DNA of 64,000 nt from Dyadobacter jiangsuensis (GTDB taxonomy: Bacteria; Bacteroidota; Bacteroidia; Cytophagales; Spirosomataceae), in the NCBI RefSeq assembly GCF_003014695.1, contig NZ_PYAS01000019.1, positions 45,997-109,996 on the forward strand. The letters run 5' to 3'. The notes beneath the pieces are model-generated. The model worked only from the letters and a program-made list of their open reading frames with translations. It was not told where the DNA came from and made no database searches. The translations under genes and the position numbers were made by a program. How positions within the stretch are numbered: the stretch's first letter is position 1; every line of letters starts with the position of its first letter. Shown here piece after piece: positions 33,947 to 43,800 of this stretch.

Positions 33947-34919
33947 TTACCTGCTGGTATTTCAGCATCATCCTGAAGTTATTAATCACATCGATAATGC
34001 CGATATCGGATTGATGTTTTTTCATTTCCCGGTTAAAAGCCACCTTCTTCGCTTGCAGGTTTCCACGGTTCTTAAAGAAATCCCAATAAGCTTCCACTTT
34101 GAAGAACTGCAAAGTCAAAATTCCCAGCAATACATCACAAAGCAAGATTTGTAAATGCCATAATTTCAGATCCATTCCTTGCAGATGCAGGTAATGCACG
34201 TAATAACGGTTTCTGAAATGGATTCTTTTGATGGCTTTCTTGTGATTGTGATTTTTGGTACTGGCTGAAACCTCATGCCGGCAGACGGCGTCATGCTCGT
34301 AATAGCATTTCCATCCCAATCGCCATGCTCTGATAGAAAGCTCCTGATCTTCGCCATAATAGGGATTAAACATTTCATTGAATCCGTTAATGGCTTTCAG
34401 TTTTTGTGTATCCATTAATGCAATTGCACCTGACAAATAAAATGTAGGTGTAAATGCATTGATGTTTTGCAAATGAAAGAAGTCCGAAGATTTTATTTTT
34501 CTTCCTGATATTTTGGGTTCCCTTGCAGCTTCGCGAATTAAATCATCGTTCATGCCGATAACTCTTCCCATTACCCCAAAAGTATCTTCCAATTCGAAAT
34601 ACTTATAAAGTTTTTCCATGTAACCGGGTTCAAGGGTCACGTCGGTATTGAGGAGAAAGATCAGATCATTGGTGGCATTCTGGATGCCAATATTGCAAGT
34701 CTCCGAAAATCCGGAATTGGTTTCTTTACAGATCAGTGTGATTTTACCGGCGTAATGTTCTTGTAAATATGCAACAGATTCGTCCGTAGATGCATCATCA
34801 ATTACGATGATCTGAACACTGGTTTCTAGTTTTTGGAGGACCTTATAGTTATGCTCAAAATATTTTTCGAACAGGTGTTTCCCGTTATAGTTGGGAATTA
34901 CTACTGATATACTTTTCAT
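33933..34919 (-). CDS. Glycosyltransferase family 2
   Basis: A 328-residue GT-A enzyme (start ATG 34919; a second ATG lies 6 bases upstream). It has the nucleotide-sugar binding opening SVVIPNYNGKHLFEKY, VIDDASTDES, LLNTDVTLEPGYMEKL (DxD-like) and PYYGEDQELSIRAWRLGWK (ED motif), typical of rhamnosyl- or similar transferases. A hydrophobic segment near 245-270 may attach it to the membrane. It converges with the GT4 gene (14-base overlap), so it is a separate transcription unit of the same glycan locus. Confidence 0.87.
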   Translation of the reverse strand: MKSISVVIPNYNGKHLFEKYFEHNYKVLQKLETSVQIIVIDDASTDESVAYLQEHYAGKITLICKETNSGFSETCNIGIQNATNDLIFLLNTDVTLEPGYMEKLYKYFELEDTFGVMGRVIGMNDDLIREAAREPKISGRKIKSSDFFHLQNINAFTPTFYLSGAIALMDTQKLKAINGFNEMFNPYYGEDQELSIRAWRLGWKCYYEHDAVCRHEVSASTKNHNHKKAIKRIHFRNRYYVHYLHLQGMDLKLWHLQILLCDVLLGILTLQFFKVEAYWDFFKNRGNLQAKKVAFNREMKKHQSDIGIIDVINNFRMMLKYQQVIKLN

Positions 34920-35303
34920 ATACAATCGGTTATCAAGTTAGTTGAGAGTTTTTTCAATACCCGATTCTTTACTACTTCCTTGTAACAGGATGGCGTTCAT
35001 GATCTTCTCCTTTGGTGAAATTATATAGCTCATTTCCATATCCTTGCGGATATTTTTTGTACAAATATCAAGCCAGCGTTTGCAGGAGCTACGCAGCCTG
35101 AACTTATGACTCTGCTGTTAGGGAAATGGTTGGAAGAGGGTTGGTTGCTCCGGTCGTAAACCTGGACGCCGAAATATAACTTCTATACTAACACAATGGC
35201 GAAATATTTATTGTATTTCCCCGGCACAATAAAGATTACATTAAAATTATACCCGCAACGTATAACCATCAGGAAAAATAGCTGGCGATTGAGATATTCT
35301 TTT
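34920..35303. other. Gene-poor gap between GT2 and corA; one very short ORF
   Basis: About 384 bases without a supported gene. On the minus strand a 33-codon ORF runs 34938-35039, and an internal ATG in it is preceded by a good AAGGAG sequence, rare in this group where Shine-Dalgarno sites are usually weak. It could be a gene remnant or a leader peptide upstream of the GT2 gene. Nothing else was recognised. Confidence 0.35.
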
Positions 35304-36248
35304 CTAAATCCATTTTTTTCTCCTGAAAAACCAAAGGACAACCAAGGATGAAAAAACCATTAAGAGGAGTGAAAGCCAGAATCCCCACGGTTCACCGGTA
35401 GAGGGTATGTGCTGGTAGTTCATGCCGAAAATACCGGCGATTAGTGTTGGCGGCATGAAAATGATCGTCACCACCGTGAATATCTTGATTACCTGGCTTT
35501 GTTCGAGGTTGATCAGACCCATGAAGGTGTTTTGGAGGTATTCGAGCCGTTCGAAATTGAATGTGGTATATTCGAGGAGCGAGTTGATGTCTTTAAGGAT
35601 GATACGCAGGTGTTCCTTGCGGTCTTCGGGAAAGTACTGGCTTCGCAGGATGCCCGAGAGTACGCGCTGCTTATCGATACTCGTTTCGCGGAGCATCATG
35701 GTGATCTCCTGCAATCCGCTGATGCGGATCAGCACTTCCTGCCGTGTCTTTTGCTCGTGCGTAAGGTCCTTGCTGATCGCCGAAATGTCCCTGGAAATGC
35801 CTTCAAGCGCGTCCGCGTCTGCTTCTATGCGTGTTTCGAGCAGCAAAAGCATAAAATCGACCCCGCCCTGTATACTTTCCGGGCTCACTTTCATCTTCTT
35901 GACGGTGTCGGCGAAAGTCTTGGAATCACCGCGACGATAGGTAAAAAGCACATTCTGGTGCAGAATGAAAGAAACCGGATAGGTTTCGTAACCTTCCCGC
36001 TCTATTTTGAGAAAGTTGGAGTTGGCGTTGATTGTCTCGTTCTGCTCAAAGAAACGCGAACTGCTTTCAATCTCCACAATTTCCTGAGGCGTCTGGAAAC
36101 TGATGTTACACTTGTTTTCCACCCATTCCTCCTCTTCCGCACTCGGAGATTGTAAATCTATCCACACGAGGTTCGGGACCTTTCCCAACTCTCGGATATC
36201 GTTTTCGCGCTTGATGACTTTACCTTCCTTATAGAATATGCGTACCAT
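35304..36248 (-). CDS. corA: CorA-family magnesium/cobalt channel
   Basis: A 314-residue protein with a long soluble, coiled N-terminal domain and two C-terminal membrane helices. The pore signature GMNYQHIP lies between them, and the C-terminus is basic (RRKKW). The motif MPPTLIAGIFGMN is diagnostic. It mediates Mg2+ (and Co2+/Ni2+) uptake as a pentamer. It is divergent from the DUF6934-like gene. Confidence 0.93.
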   Translation of the reverse strand: MVRIFYKEGKVIKRENDIRELGKVPNLVWIDLQSPSAEEEEWVENKCNISFQTPQEIVEIESSSRFFEQNETINANSNFLKIEREGYETYPVSFILHQNVLFTYRRGDSKTFADTVKKMKVSPESIQGGVDFMLLLLETRIEADADALEGISRDISAISKDLTHEQKTRQEVLIRISGLQEITMMLRETSIDKQRVLSGILRSQYFPEDRKEHLRIILKDINSLLEYTTFNFERLEYLQNTFMGLINLEQSQVIKIFTVVTIIFMPPTLIAGIFGMNYQHIPSTGEPWGFWLSLLLMVFSSLVVLWFFRRKKWI

Positions 36249-36360
36249 GGGTCAAAGTTGGGAAAAAAAGCCATACGCTTAGCCGTTCGTTCATCGGTGC
36301 AGCGTTACCTTGGAGCGCTCACCGGATAAAGCTAACTTGTATTCGGCTAATACACACACT

Positions 36361-36801
36361 GTGAAAGAGAAATTTTATCCGTTAGAGGCGTCGGAAGACT
36401 ATCTGCGCTTTTGGTTTGAAAGTAAATCCCAAGGCCATGCCATCGCGAAATCTATCGAATTTGTGATGATAGGGATCGACACCTATAACCTGGCATTCGG
36501 GGACATGGACGAAAAAGGGGACCTAGATGATCTGGTTGTAAGTAACAATGGGGATATGCCAAAGGTGATTGCTACGGTAGTTCAAGCTATTATTGTGTTT
36601 TCGCGGGTATATCCGAACAGCCGAATTTATTTTACTGGAAGTTCCCCAGCCCGAACAAGGCTATATCGGGCAGTTCTGGATAGGGAAATTGATAGCTGGT
36701 CAGCTCTTTTTGATATACAGGGTGTAGTTAAAGGAAAACCGTATCCGTTTGAGAGATGTGTCGCGTATGAAGGGTTTTTGATCAATCGTAAAAAGGAATA
36801 A
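36361..36801 (+). CDS. DUF6934-like protein, first gene of a tight two-gene module
   Basis: About 146 residues from a GTG at 36361; the open frame extends to a TTG at 36310 but the extra residues look unlike protein. The start is therefore uncertain. Recognisable features are EKFYPLEASEDYLRFWFES, YNLAFGD, VSNNGDMPKVIATVVQAI and IYFTGSSPARTRLYRAV, the pattern I associate with the Bacteroidota-specific DUF6934 family, which has no known function. Stop and next ATG are separated by one base, so it is coupled to the 52-residue gene. Confidence 0.65.
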   Translation: MKEKFYPLEASEDYLRFWFESKSQGHAIAKSIEFVMIGIDTYNLAFGDMDEKGDLDDLVVSNNGDMPKVIATVVQAIIVFSRVYPNSRIYFTGSSPARTRLYRAVLDREIDSWSALFDIQGVVKGKPYPFERCVAYEGFLINRKKE

Positions 36802-36802
36802 T

Positions 36803-36961
36803 ATGAAACCAAAAGAAAATGACCTTTTTGACCTTTCGAAGGTTAAGGTGAACCCCAATTTGAAAAGCCATGCGAACGACCCATTCGTTGTCCGCAAAGT
36901 CGAAGAAGCAAGGCGGGTACTCGCGCCTTACTTGAAAGAACTCGCTGAGAAGGCGAAGTAA
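36803..36961 (+). CDS. 52-residue protein, partner of the DUF6934-like protein
   Basis: From ATG 36803 the frame gives MKPKENDLFDLSKVKV...ELAEKAK, 52 residues with a polar N-terminus and a basic, amphipathic C-terminal helix (VRKVEEARRVLAPYLKELA). It starts one base after the previous stop and ends 37 bases before the MFS gene. Size and coupling resemble a toxin-antitoxin or chaperone pair. No family assignment is possible from sequence alone. Confidence 0.6.
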   Translation: MKPKENDLFDLSKVKVNPNLKSHANDPFVVRKVEEARRVLAPYLKELAEKAK

Positions 36962-36998
36962 ATTCCGCTCTTTCTGGAAAGAGTCGTATTTTTGCGTG

Positions 36999-38186
36999 AT
37001 GCAAAATACAGCTTCTCCCGGGATATTGACGACGCAGTTCTGGTTGCTGGGCCTTAGCTCGTTTCTCTTCTCATCCAGCTTCAATATGCTGATCCCCGAG
37101 CTCCCGGCCTATCTTTCGAGCATGGGTGGGGCCGAATACAAAGGGGCAATTATTGGTTTGTTTACCTTAACAGCAGGTCTTTCCAGGCCATTCAGCGGCC
37201 GGCTTACCGATCGCGTCGGGCGTGTTCCCGTGATGGCTTTCGGTTCGCTGGTATGTTTCGTGTGCGGTTTTTTGTACCCGATCTTCACGACGGTCATGCC
37301 GTTTCTCTTGCTCAGGCTGGTGCACGGTTTTTCAACTGGGTTTAAACCGACGGGTACTGCGGCCTATGTGGCGGATATTGTACCTATCAATCGCCGAGGG
37401 GAGGCGATGGGCATCCATGGCATGTGTATGAGTGTCGGTTCGGCGTTCGGGCCGGCAATTGGAAGTATGATCAGCCAGGAGTTTTCTCTGAATGCCCTTT
37501 TTTACACATCGTCGTTACTGGCATTTCTTTCTATTGCGATTCTTCTGAATATGAAGGAGACTTTGCAGGAAAAGCACAAACTGAGCCTCAAATCTTTTCA
37601 AATCACCCGGCGCGATATTTTCGAACCCGATGTGTTCAGTCCGGCTCTCATTACATTCCTTTGCTACTTTGGCTTCGGTGCCGTGGCTACTGTTACGCCG
37701 GATTTCAGCGGTTATCTGGGCTTACAAAACCGCGGATTATACTTTATGATGTTCACGATCTCGTCCATCATGGTGCGCCTCTTTGCCGGTAAAATATCCG
37801 ATCGCCATGGCCGCATGCCGGTCACGATCGTAGGATGCATTATCCTGATCATCGCCATGATCATTACAGGTTTTGCCGAATCCGTATTCATGTTTCTGAT
37901 TGGTGCGGCGTTTTTCGGGATAGCGATGGGCATTCTCTCGCCGGTACTTTCGGCATGGACGGTCGATTTGAGCGGCGATCATAATCGCGGGCGCGCCATC
38001 GCGACCATGTTCATTTCCCTGGAAGCAGGTATTGGGCTTGGTGCATTCCTATCCGCCGAATTGTTTGAAAACCAGCGTGAAAATCTGCCATTGGTGTTTT
38101 TCTGCATGGCGGCGTTTGCATTGGCTGCGCTTTCCTACACAATAGTTATTTACCAGTTTAAAAAGCGACGTGCCCGTGTTATTTGA
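36999..38186 (+). CDS. Major facilitator superfamily transporter
   Basis: A 395-residue MFS permease with 12 hydrophobic segments. The loop 2-3 signature is GRLTDRVGRVPV, repeated in the second half as GKISDRHGRMPVT. The drug-resistance-like motif HGMCMSVGSAFGPAIGS is also seen. It probably exports small molecules. ATG 36999 is preferred over the GTG three bases upstream. The 3' end overlaps the next gene by 17 bases. Confidence 0.88.
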   Translation: MQNTASPGILTTQFWLLGLSSFLFSSSFNMLIPELPAYLSSMGGAEYKGAIIGLFTLTAGLSRPFSGRLTDRVGRVPVMAFGSLVCFVCGFLYPIFTTVMPFLLLRLVHGFSTGFKPTGTAAYVADIVPINRRGEAMGIHGMCMSVGSAFGPAIGSMISQEFSLNALFYTSSLLAFLSIAILLNMKETLQEKHKLSLKSFQITRRDIFEPDVFSPALITFLCYFGFGAVATVTPDFSGYLGLQNRGLYFMMFTISSIMVRLFAGKISDRHGRMPVTIVGCIILIIAMIITGFAESVFMFLIGAAFFGIAMGILSPVLSAWTVDLSGDHNRGRAIATMFISLEAGIGLGAFLSAELFENQRENLPLVFFCMAAFALAALSYTIVIYQFKKRRARVI

Positions 38187-38784
38187 CGATACCTATCGCA
38201 GCATTGCTGCACCGGCAGAAGGCTTTTTCAAGGATAAGGGGAGTAAGTTTCTGGCTTATGCCTATCCCATCGAGAACGATGAGCAAGCCAAATCCTACTT
38301 AACCGAGTTGCACGAGCTACATCCCAAAGCAGTCCATCACTGTTACGCCTATCGCCTGGGTGCGGACAGGATGAGCTACCGCATGAGCGACGACGGTGAG
38401 CCATCGGGAACAGCAGGTCGCCCGATCCTTAATACATTGTATTCGCGAAATGTTACGAATGTACTGGTGGTAGTAGTGCGATATTTTGGGGGAACGTTAC
38501 TTGGGGTACCCGGGCTGATCAACGCCTACAAAACTGCTACCGAAGCGGCTTTGGACGTATCAGAAATTGTCACGCGGCACTATTTCAGTGTTTACAAACT
38601 TTCATTCGAATATCCGCAAATGAACGATGTCATGCGGATCGTGAAAGAAATGGAGTTGCCCGTGCGTGCACAAGCATTTGAAATGCAATGCACCATGGAA
38701 GTAGAAGTGCGCTCCACGCTCGTCGAGCGGTTTATGACGCGGTCGGAAAAAGTCGAAGGTCTTTCCGTAGAGCTTTCAGCCTAA
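38170..38784 (+). CDS. IMPACT-family protein (YigZ-like)
   Basis: A 204-residue protein starting with GTG (38170 or 38176), inside the end of the MFS gene. It carries the IMPACT signature KAVHHCYAYRLG, YRMSDDGEPSGTAGRPIL and VLVVVVRYFGGTLLGVPGLI, followed by a C-terminal ferredoxin-like domain. Eukaryotic IMPACT modulates GCN2; bacterial members are of uncertain function and have been linked to translation or ribosome binding. Its last bases overlap the convergent 54-residue gene. Confidence 0.9.
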   Translation: MPVLFDDTYRSIAAPAEGFFKDKGSKFLAYAYPIENDEQAKSYLTELHELHPKAVHHCYAYRLGADRMSYRMSDDGEPSGTAGRPILNTLYSRNVTNVLVVVVRYFGGTLLGVPGLINAYKTATEAALDVSEIVTRHYFSVYKLSFEYPQMNDVMRIVKEMELPVRAQAFEMQCTMEVEVRSTLVERFMTRSEKVEGLSVELSA

Positions 38785-38945
38785 TTATTTTCACGAAGCA
38801 TTCGCACAAAATCGTCTTCGTATTCCTTGATGGCTTTCAGAAGCTCTTGCAGTTCCTTTTCCTCAGGTGTGCCTTTCTTCGCATCGAATATCTCATCGGC
38901 CCGTTCAGACGCTTTTTCGTATTCGGTTTCGTTAGTGATTTTCAT
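38781..38945 (-). CDS. 54-residue protein resembling the N-terminal domain of HigA antitoxins
   Basis: The minus strand from ATG 38945 encodes MKITNETEYEKASERADEIFD... ending RENN, 54 residues. The pattern (I-T-N-E-x-EYE, then EIFDAKKGTPEEKEL, then IKEYED) resembles the N-terminal toxin-binding region of HigA-type antitoxins. The true higA in this window has NNEQYESYLARI and SDELELLSILVKDYEN at the same place. No DNA-binding domain follows and no toxin gene is adjacent. It may be a free-standing anti-toxin fragment or an unrelated small acidic protein. Confidence 0.6.
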   Translation of the reverse strand: MKITNETEYEKASERADEIFDAKKGTPEEKELQELLKAIKEYEDDFVRMLRENN

Positions 38946-38998
38946 GATTACAGGTATTTGAATGTTTTCTCAAAAGTATTTCATTGTTTCCCAAAGCA

Positions 38999-39030
38999 CA
39001 AAAAAACCGGCACGAAGGCCGGCTCTTTTG
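38999..39030 (-). terminator. Terminator of the second susC-susD operon
   Basis: Stem 39007-39011 with 39018-39022, extended by flanking A/T pairs. On the minus strand it is followed by a run of seven Ts. It lies 28 bases after the SusD stop. Confidence 0.7.
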
Positions 39031-39057
39031 TGGGTGCGTTAGTGGGTTATGTGGGAA

Positions 39058-40821
39058 TTAGTATCCCGGATTTTGTACCAGGGTCGGCTTGCCGTCCTTT
39101 TGGCTGTTCAGGATTTCGTCCTGCGGCAGTGGATAATACAGGTTCTTCTGGGTAAATGTTTTACCTGCCATGTATCCCCGCTTGTTGAATGCACGTCCTG
39201 ATGGCTCTTTGCCCGGCACAGCCTCTTCCGCCGCGTATTTGTTCAGTACTTTTTCGGCAATGCCCCAGCGAACGAGGTCGAAGAAACGGTGACCTTCCAT
39301 AGCGAATTCGAGGCGTTGCTCCATGCGAACTGCGTTTCTAGCATAGTCAGCGCCTTTCGCAGCGAAGGTTCCTGCCGGATAAGGCTCCACTTTGTACGTC
39401 ACGGATTCATCCTGCACGGAACCGGTTTTTGCGCGGAGGCGGATTTGATTCACCAAGTCCTGTGCCGCAGGCAGGTTACCGAGTTCCACTTCGCATTCGG
39501 CCAACCATAGCAACACGTGCGATAGCTTAATGAGGCGATAGTTGTTATTCACGTTCCGTTTGCTGGTCGAGTGGGTAGTGCTGTTCTCTTCTGCCAGATA
39601 ATACATCCATTTTTTACCCGTGAACGGCCCCGCATAAGCCTGGTCGCGGATCCAGGTCGAGCCCGGCATAGGTCCCCAGTCGAGGAAGTTCACACCGCGG
39701 CGGCCAACGGTCCAGTCGAGGCGGGGATCCACCGGAATGGTTTTATCCAGGGTAAATGCGGCCGAAGCCACGATTCCCTCGTCGTTAGGCAAATCCACTT
39801 TGTTGTAAGTATCCAATGTGCCGTCCGCAGAAGCCCCGATCATCGGAAGCCCGTTTTCAGTTTTGAATGCATTCACCAAATTGTGGGAAGGCTGGTAGAA
39901 ACCGCAGCAACCCCGTCCGGGAGCTGTGGCTGAGTAAGGCCAGTTGAGGTTATCACCTGCATTACCGTTATTACCGTTCGTTCCGTCGTTTACGGAGAAC
40001 TGCACCTCCATGATCGACTCGGTGTTGTTGTTACCGGCTGTGCGGTAGTTGTCGTGATAGTTGGCTACCAGTTTTTTACCGGAGTTTTTAACAACATCAT
40101 CCAGCAATTCTTTTGCTTTGGCCCATTTTTTCTGGAAAAGAAGCGCCTTGGCCAGATATGCTTTTGCCGCCCATTTGGTGGCACGGCCTTTCTGAGCCTG
40201 AGTTGCAGGAAGGTTATCAGCCGCAAACTGGAAATCCGCTTCGATTTTACCCCAGATATCTTCGGTATTAGGGACTTTTGTCGAATTAGGATCGCCTGCA
40301 TTGTAAATCTTCTCATCGATGTAAGGCACATTGTTCCACATTTTCTTGGCCTCGAAGTGGTAGTGGCCGCGGAGGAAACGTGCTTCTGCAACTACTTGTG
40401 TCTTTTCAGCGTCGGTCATGTCTTTTACGTCCGGGCTTCCCGCGATCTGGATTGTCTCGTTGGCACGGGCAACACCGTCGTACGAATGCCACCATTTACC
40501 GAGGAAATAAGTATTGTCGGAGAGCCAGTTGTATTGTTCGATGAACGATTGCTCAGGCTGGTCACCGGCGTCGGTACCTTTCACGGCGTCGTCACTGCTG
40601 ATACCCCCGAAAACGTAATTCGAAATCGTCGACTGGCGACCTGTGTTACCGGCGCCCACGCCATCGAGTAGCGAGTAAGTTCCTATGAGCAACGCATTTA
40701 CACCGTTTTTGTTACTAAGTTGTTCTTTCGACGCACGCCCCTGAGGTTTCAGATCAAAGAAGTCGTCGGAGCAGGAGAAGCTCAGGCCGACCAACATGCA
40801 TATTAATAATGTCTTTTTCAT
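39058..40821 (-). CDS. SusD/RagB-family outer-membrane lipoprotein (second pair)
   Basis: A 587-residue lipoprotein from ATG 40821, with lipobox LSFSC (Cys17). The classic RagB/SusD fold is indicated by FFDLKPQGRASKEQLSN, RFLRGHYHFEAKKMWNNVPY, and the C-terminal RMEQRLEFAMEGHRFFDLVRWG. The last residues (LVQNPGY) are the usual family end. It caps the SusC transporter whose gene ends 35 bases upstream. No glycan-degrading gene is nearby, so the ligand cannot be guessed. Confidence 0.93.
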   Translation of the reverse strand: MKKTLLICMLVGLSFSCSDDFFDLKPQGRASKEQLSNKNGVNALLIGTYSLLDGVGAGNTGRQSTISNYVFGGISSDDAVKGTDAGDQPEQSFIEQYNWLSDNTYFLGKWWHSYDGVARANETIQIAGSPDVKDMTDAEKTQVVAEARFLRGHYHFEAKKMWNNVPYIDEKIYNAGDPNSTKVPNTEDIWGKIEADFQFAADNLPATQAQKGRATKWAAKAYLAKALLFQKKWAKAKELLDDVVKNSGKKLVANYHDNYRTAGNNNTESIMEVQFSVNDGTNGNNGNAGDNLNWPYSATAPGRGCCGFYQPSHNLVNAFKTENGLPMIGASADGTLDTYNKVDLPNDEGIVASAAFTLDKTIPVDPRLDWTVGRRGVNFLDWGPMPGSTWIRDQAYAGPFTGKKWMYYLAEENSTTHSTSKRNVNNNYRLIKLSHVLLWLAECEVELGNLPAAQDLVNQIRLRAKTGSVQDESVTYKVEPYPAGTFAAKGADYARNAVRMEQRLEFAMEGHRFFDLVRWGIAEKVLNKYAAEEAVPGKEPSGRAFNKRGYMAGKTFTQKNLYYPLPQDEILNSQKDGKPTLVQNPGY

Positions 40822-40856
40822 TGTATGGTTCTGTATAATGAAGATCAATGGATGAA

Positions 40857-43800
40857 CTAGAAATTGAAACGCAAACCGCCGAGGAACGACTTGGCTACCG
40901 GGTAGGAGCCTTCATCCACACCCATGTGGATATCCTGGTTGTTTTCGCCCGATCTTCTCAGGTTAATATCCGGGTCAAGTCCTGTGTATTTGGTGAGTGT
41001 AAACAGGTTTTGCCCCTGAATGTAGATCTGCGCCGATCCCAGTTTCGCCTTTTTCAACCAGGTTGAAGGCAGGTTGAATGTCAGCTGAATGTTTTTCAAG
41101 CGGAAGTAAGAACCATCTTCCAGGAAGTAGGACGAAACCTGCTGGCTGGTAGCGTCACCCGAGTTCAAACGTGGCAGTTTCGCATTGTCGCCGGATTTCT
41201 TCCACGAATCGTACAGCATTGTTTTCGAGCGGTTGCCCTGGAACACGTTGAAATCCGTCCAGTATTTCACGTAATTGAAGATCTGGTTGCCTTGCACGCC
41301 TTGTCCGAACAATGTCAGGTCGAACCATTTCCAGCCTACACCCACGTTGATACCGTAGTTGAAATCGGGGTGCGGATTGCCGATGATGGTACGGTCGGCA
41401 GCGGTAATCACGCCGTCGCCATTCACGTCACGGAACTTGAAAGTACCTTCTCTGGTGTATGATCCGAATTTCGGAGCGGCATCAGCTTCGGCCTGATCTT
41501 TGATCACACCATCCACAAAATAACCGTAGTAGCTCGCGATCGGCAATCCCGCTTTGGTAGCCGACATCGCCGGAAGACGGGTCGTGAAACCGAAGATAGT
41601 CGCATTCGGGTCGTTGTTCAGTTTCAGCACTTCGTTTTTGTAGTGGCCAAAGTTAATACCCACCATGTAGTTGAAATCGCCTTTTTTATCGCGGAAAGTG
41701 ATGCCAAGATCCACACCGCGGTTGCGCACTTCACCGATGTTGGTGTAAGGGACTGTACCGGAACCGGCTGTTCTCGGAATGGCGATTTGCGTCAGCATGT
41801 CAGAAGTGATACGGTTGTAAAGGTCGAGTACCACTTCCAGTTTGCTGTTGAATAAGCTCGCGTCGAGACCGATATTGGTCGAGGTATTGGTCTCCCATTT
41901 ACCATTGGAGTTTCCAAACTGAACGAGGTCGAAGCCGCTCACGATCGACGTACCGGTACCGTTGATGTCGTAGGCGTTGTTCAGCGGATCGGCCGCGTAC
42001 AGGGTGTAAGCATTGTAAACGTTAGGGATGAGTTGGTTACCGGTTTTACCCCAGCCAAAGCGTAGTTTCAAATCGTCGACGAATTTCACCGGCTTCATGA
42101 ATGCCAGCTCGGTCATGCGCAAACCCAGTGAGAATGCAGGGAAAATACCGTAGCGATTGGCTTCCGAGAAGCGGGACGATCCATCACGACGCAATGTTAC
42201 GTCGGCAAGGAGGAGTTCTTTAAATGCGTAGTTAATCTTTCCGAACTGAGAGAACAGCGCACTTTCCGTAGCACCGGGGCCTGCATTGTTCAAACCGGCT
42301 GCCGAACCTGCATCAAGGTAGCGGTAGTCGAGGTCGTCGAATGCGAATGCACTCCGGCTGGCGCGGAATTCCGCTGCGTAGGTTTTTACGGCTTCTGTAC
42401 CGAGCAACACGCTGAAATTATGCACGCCGAATGATTTGGCATAGTTCAAAGTGTTGAACCAGGTGAACGAACGGTCGACGTTGTTGATCACGTTCAAGCT
42501 GTTGGCGTTTCTCGCCTCCGCCGCTTCGATATCACGGTGGAAGTACTCCGAGCGGTTGTACTGGTTGTATTCGATACCAAGGCTCGTGCGTGCGTACAAG
42601 CCCGGGAGGATGTCCACCTGCGCGAATACGTTACCGAATGCGTGCGTACCTTTTGTGAGGTTGTCTTTTTCACGGTACAGACGGGCAAGTGGATTGGGAG
42701 CGTTACCGAGGTTACTGCCGCGGCTTCCTGCAAATCCGTTATAATCGGAAGTATTGGTTCCGCCCAGTGCTTTCGGACCACCTGTAATATCGAATACCGG
42801 AATGATCGGGTGCACGCGGATCGCGAACATGATCGGGTTACTTTCGTCGTTGTTGGTAATCCCCTGTCTTTCGTCGTAGGAGAATGTAAAGTTCTCACCC
42901 ACCGTTACCGGGCCTTTTTTGAACTCGGTGTTCGCGCGGAGCGAGTATCTTTTGTATTTGGTGTATCTCAAAATACCATTCTGCTTGAAGTAATTGGCCG
43001 AAAGCGCATATTTCGCGGCTTCTGAGCCTCCGGAAGCGCCGATTTGGTAGTTCGAAATAGAAGCCGGGTCGAAGATCACGTCCTGCCAGTCGGTACCTTC
43101 TTTGTTGGCTTTGGTGATGTTGAATGCAGTTTTACCAAGCGCCGGGTCGGCAATGTCGTTGGTGTAGGTGTAGTTGCTGGGCAGCTCACCGTAAACGTTC
43201 GGATAAATGTAATCGGCGATGGTCTGATTGCCATTCTCATCGAACTTGTATTGGGCGGAAGGCGATGTTACCGACGGGTTTTTACCTGCGCCGAGGTCGG
43301 CTTCGTAGAGATATTGGCCCAGCTCCTTCGTATTCAGGAGGTCGAGCATCTTGCCGGGGCGCTGGGTACCGGTGTAAAAGTCGAATGTAATGTTCGGAGC
43401 ACCGGTCTTGCCTTTTTTAGTCGTGATAATCACCACCCCGTTTGCAGCACGTGCACCGTAAATGGATGCTGCGGAAGCATCTTTCAGTACCTGCATCGAT
43501 TCGATGTCGTTCGGGTTGATCTGGTTTAGTGTACCTTGTGTTGGCACACCGTCGATCACGTAAAGCGGACTGTTGTTGTTGATCGAACCAAAACCACGGA
43601 TACGGACCATGGTACCACCACCCGGAGAGTTATCGTTTCCGACGGTCACCCCGGAAGCCCGTCCTTGCAGCATTTGCGTAACGCTCGCAGTGGGGACGGA
43701 GGTAAGTTCTTTCGGGTTAATGACCGTTACCGCACCGGTAATATCCTTTTTACGCTGTGCTGCGTAACCGGTTACCACCACTTCGCTCAGGTTCTTGATA

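Noticed and set aside
35499..36155. 218-codon plus-strand open frame inside corA
   Set aside because: Antisense shadow of a clear CorA protein.
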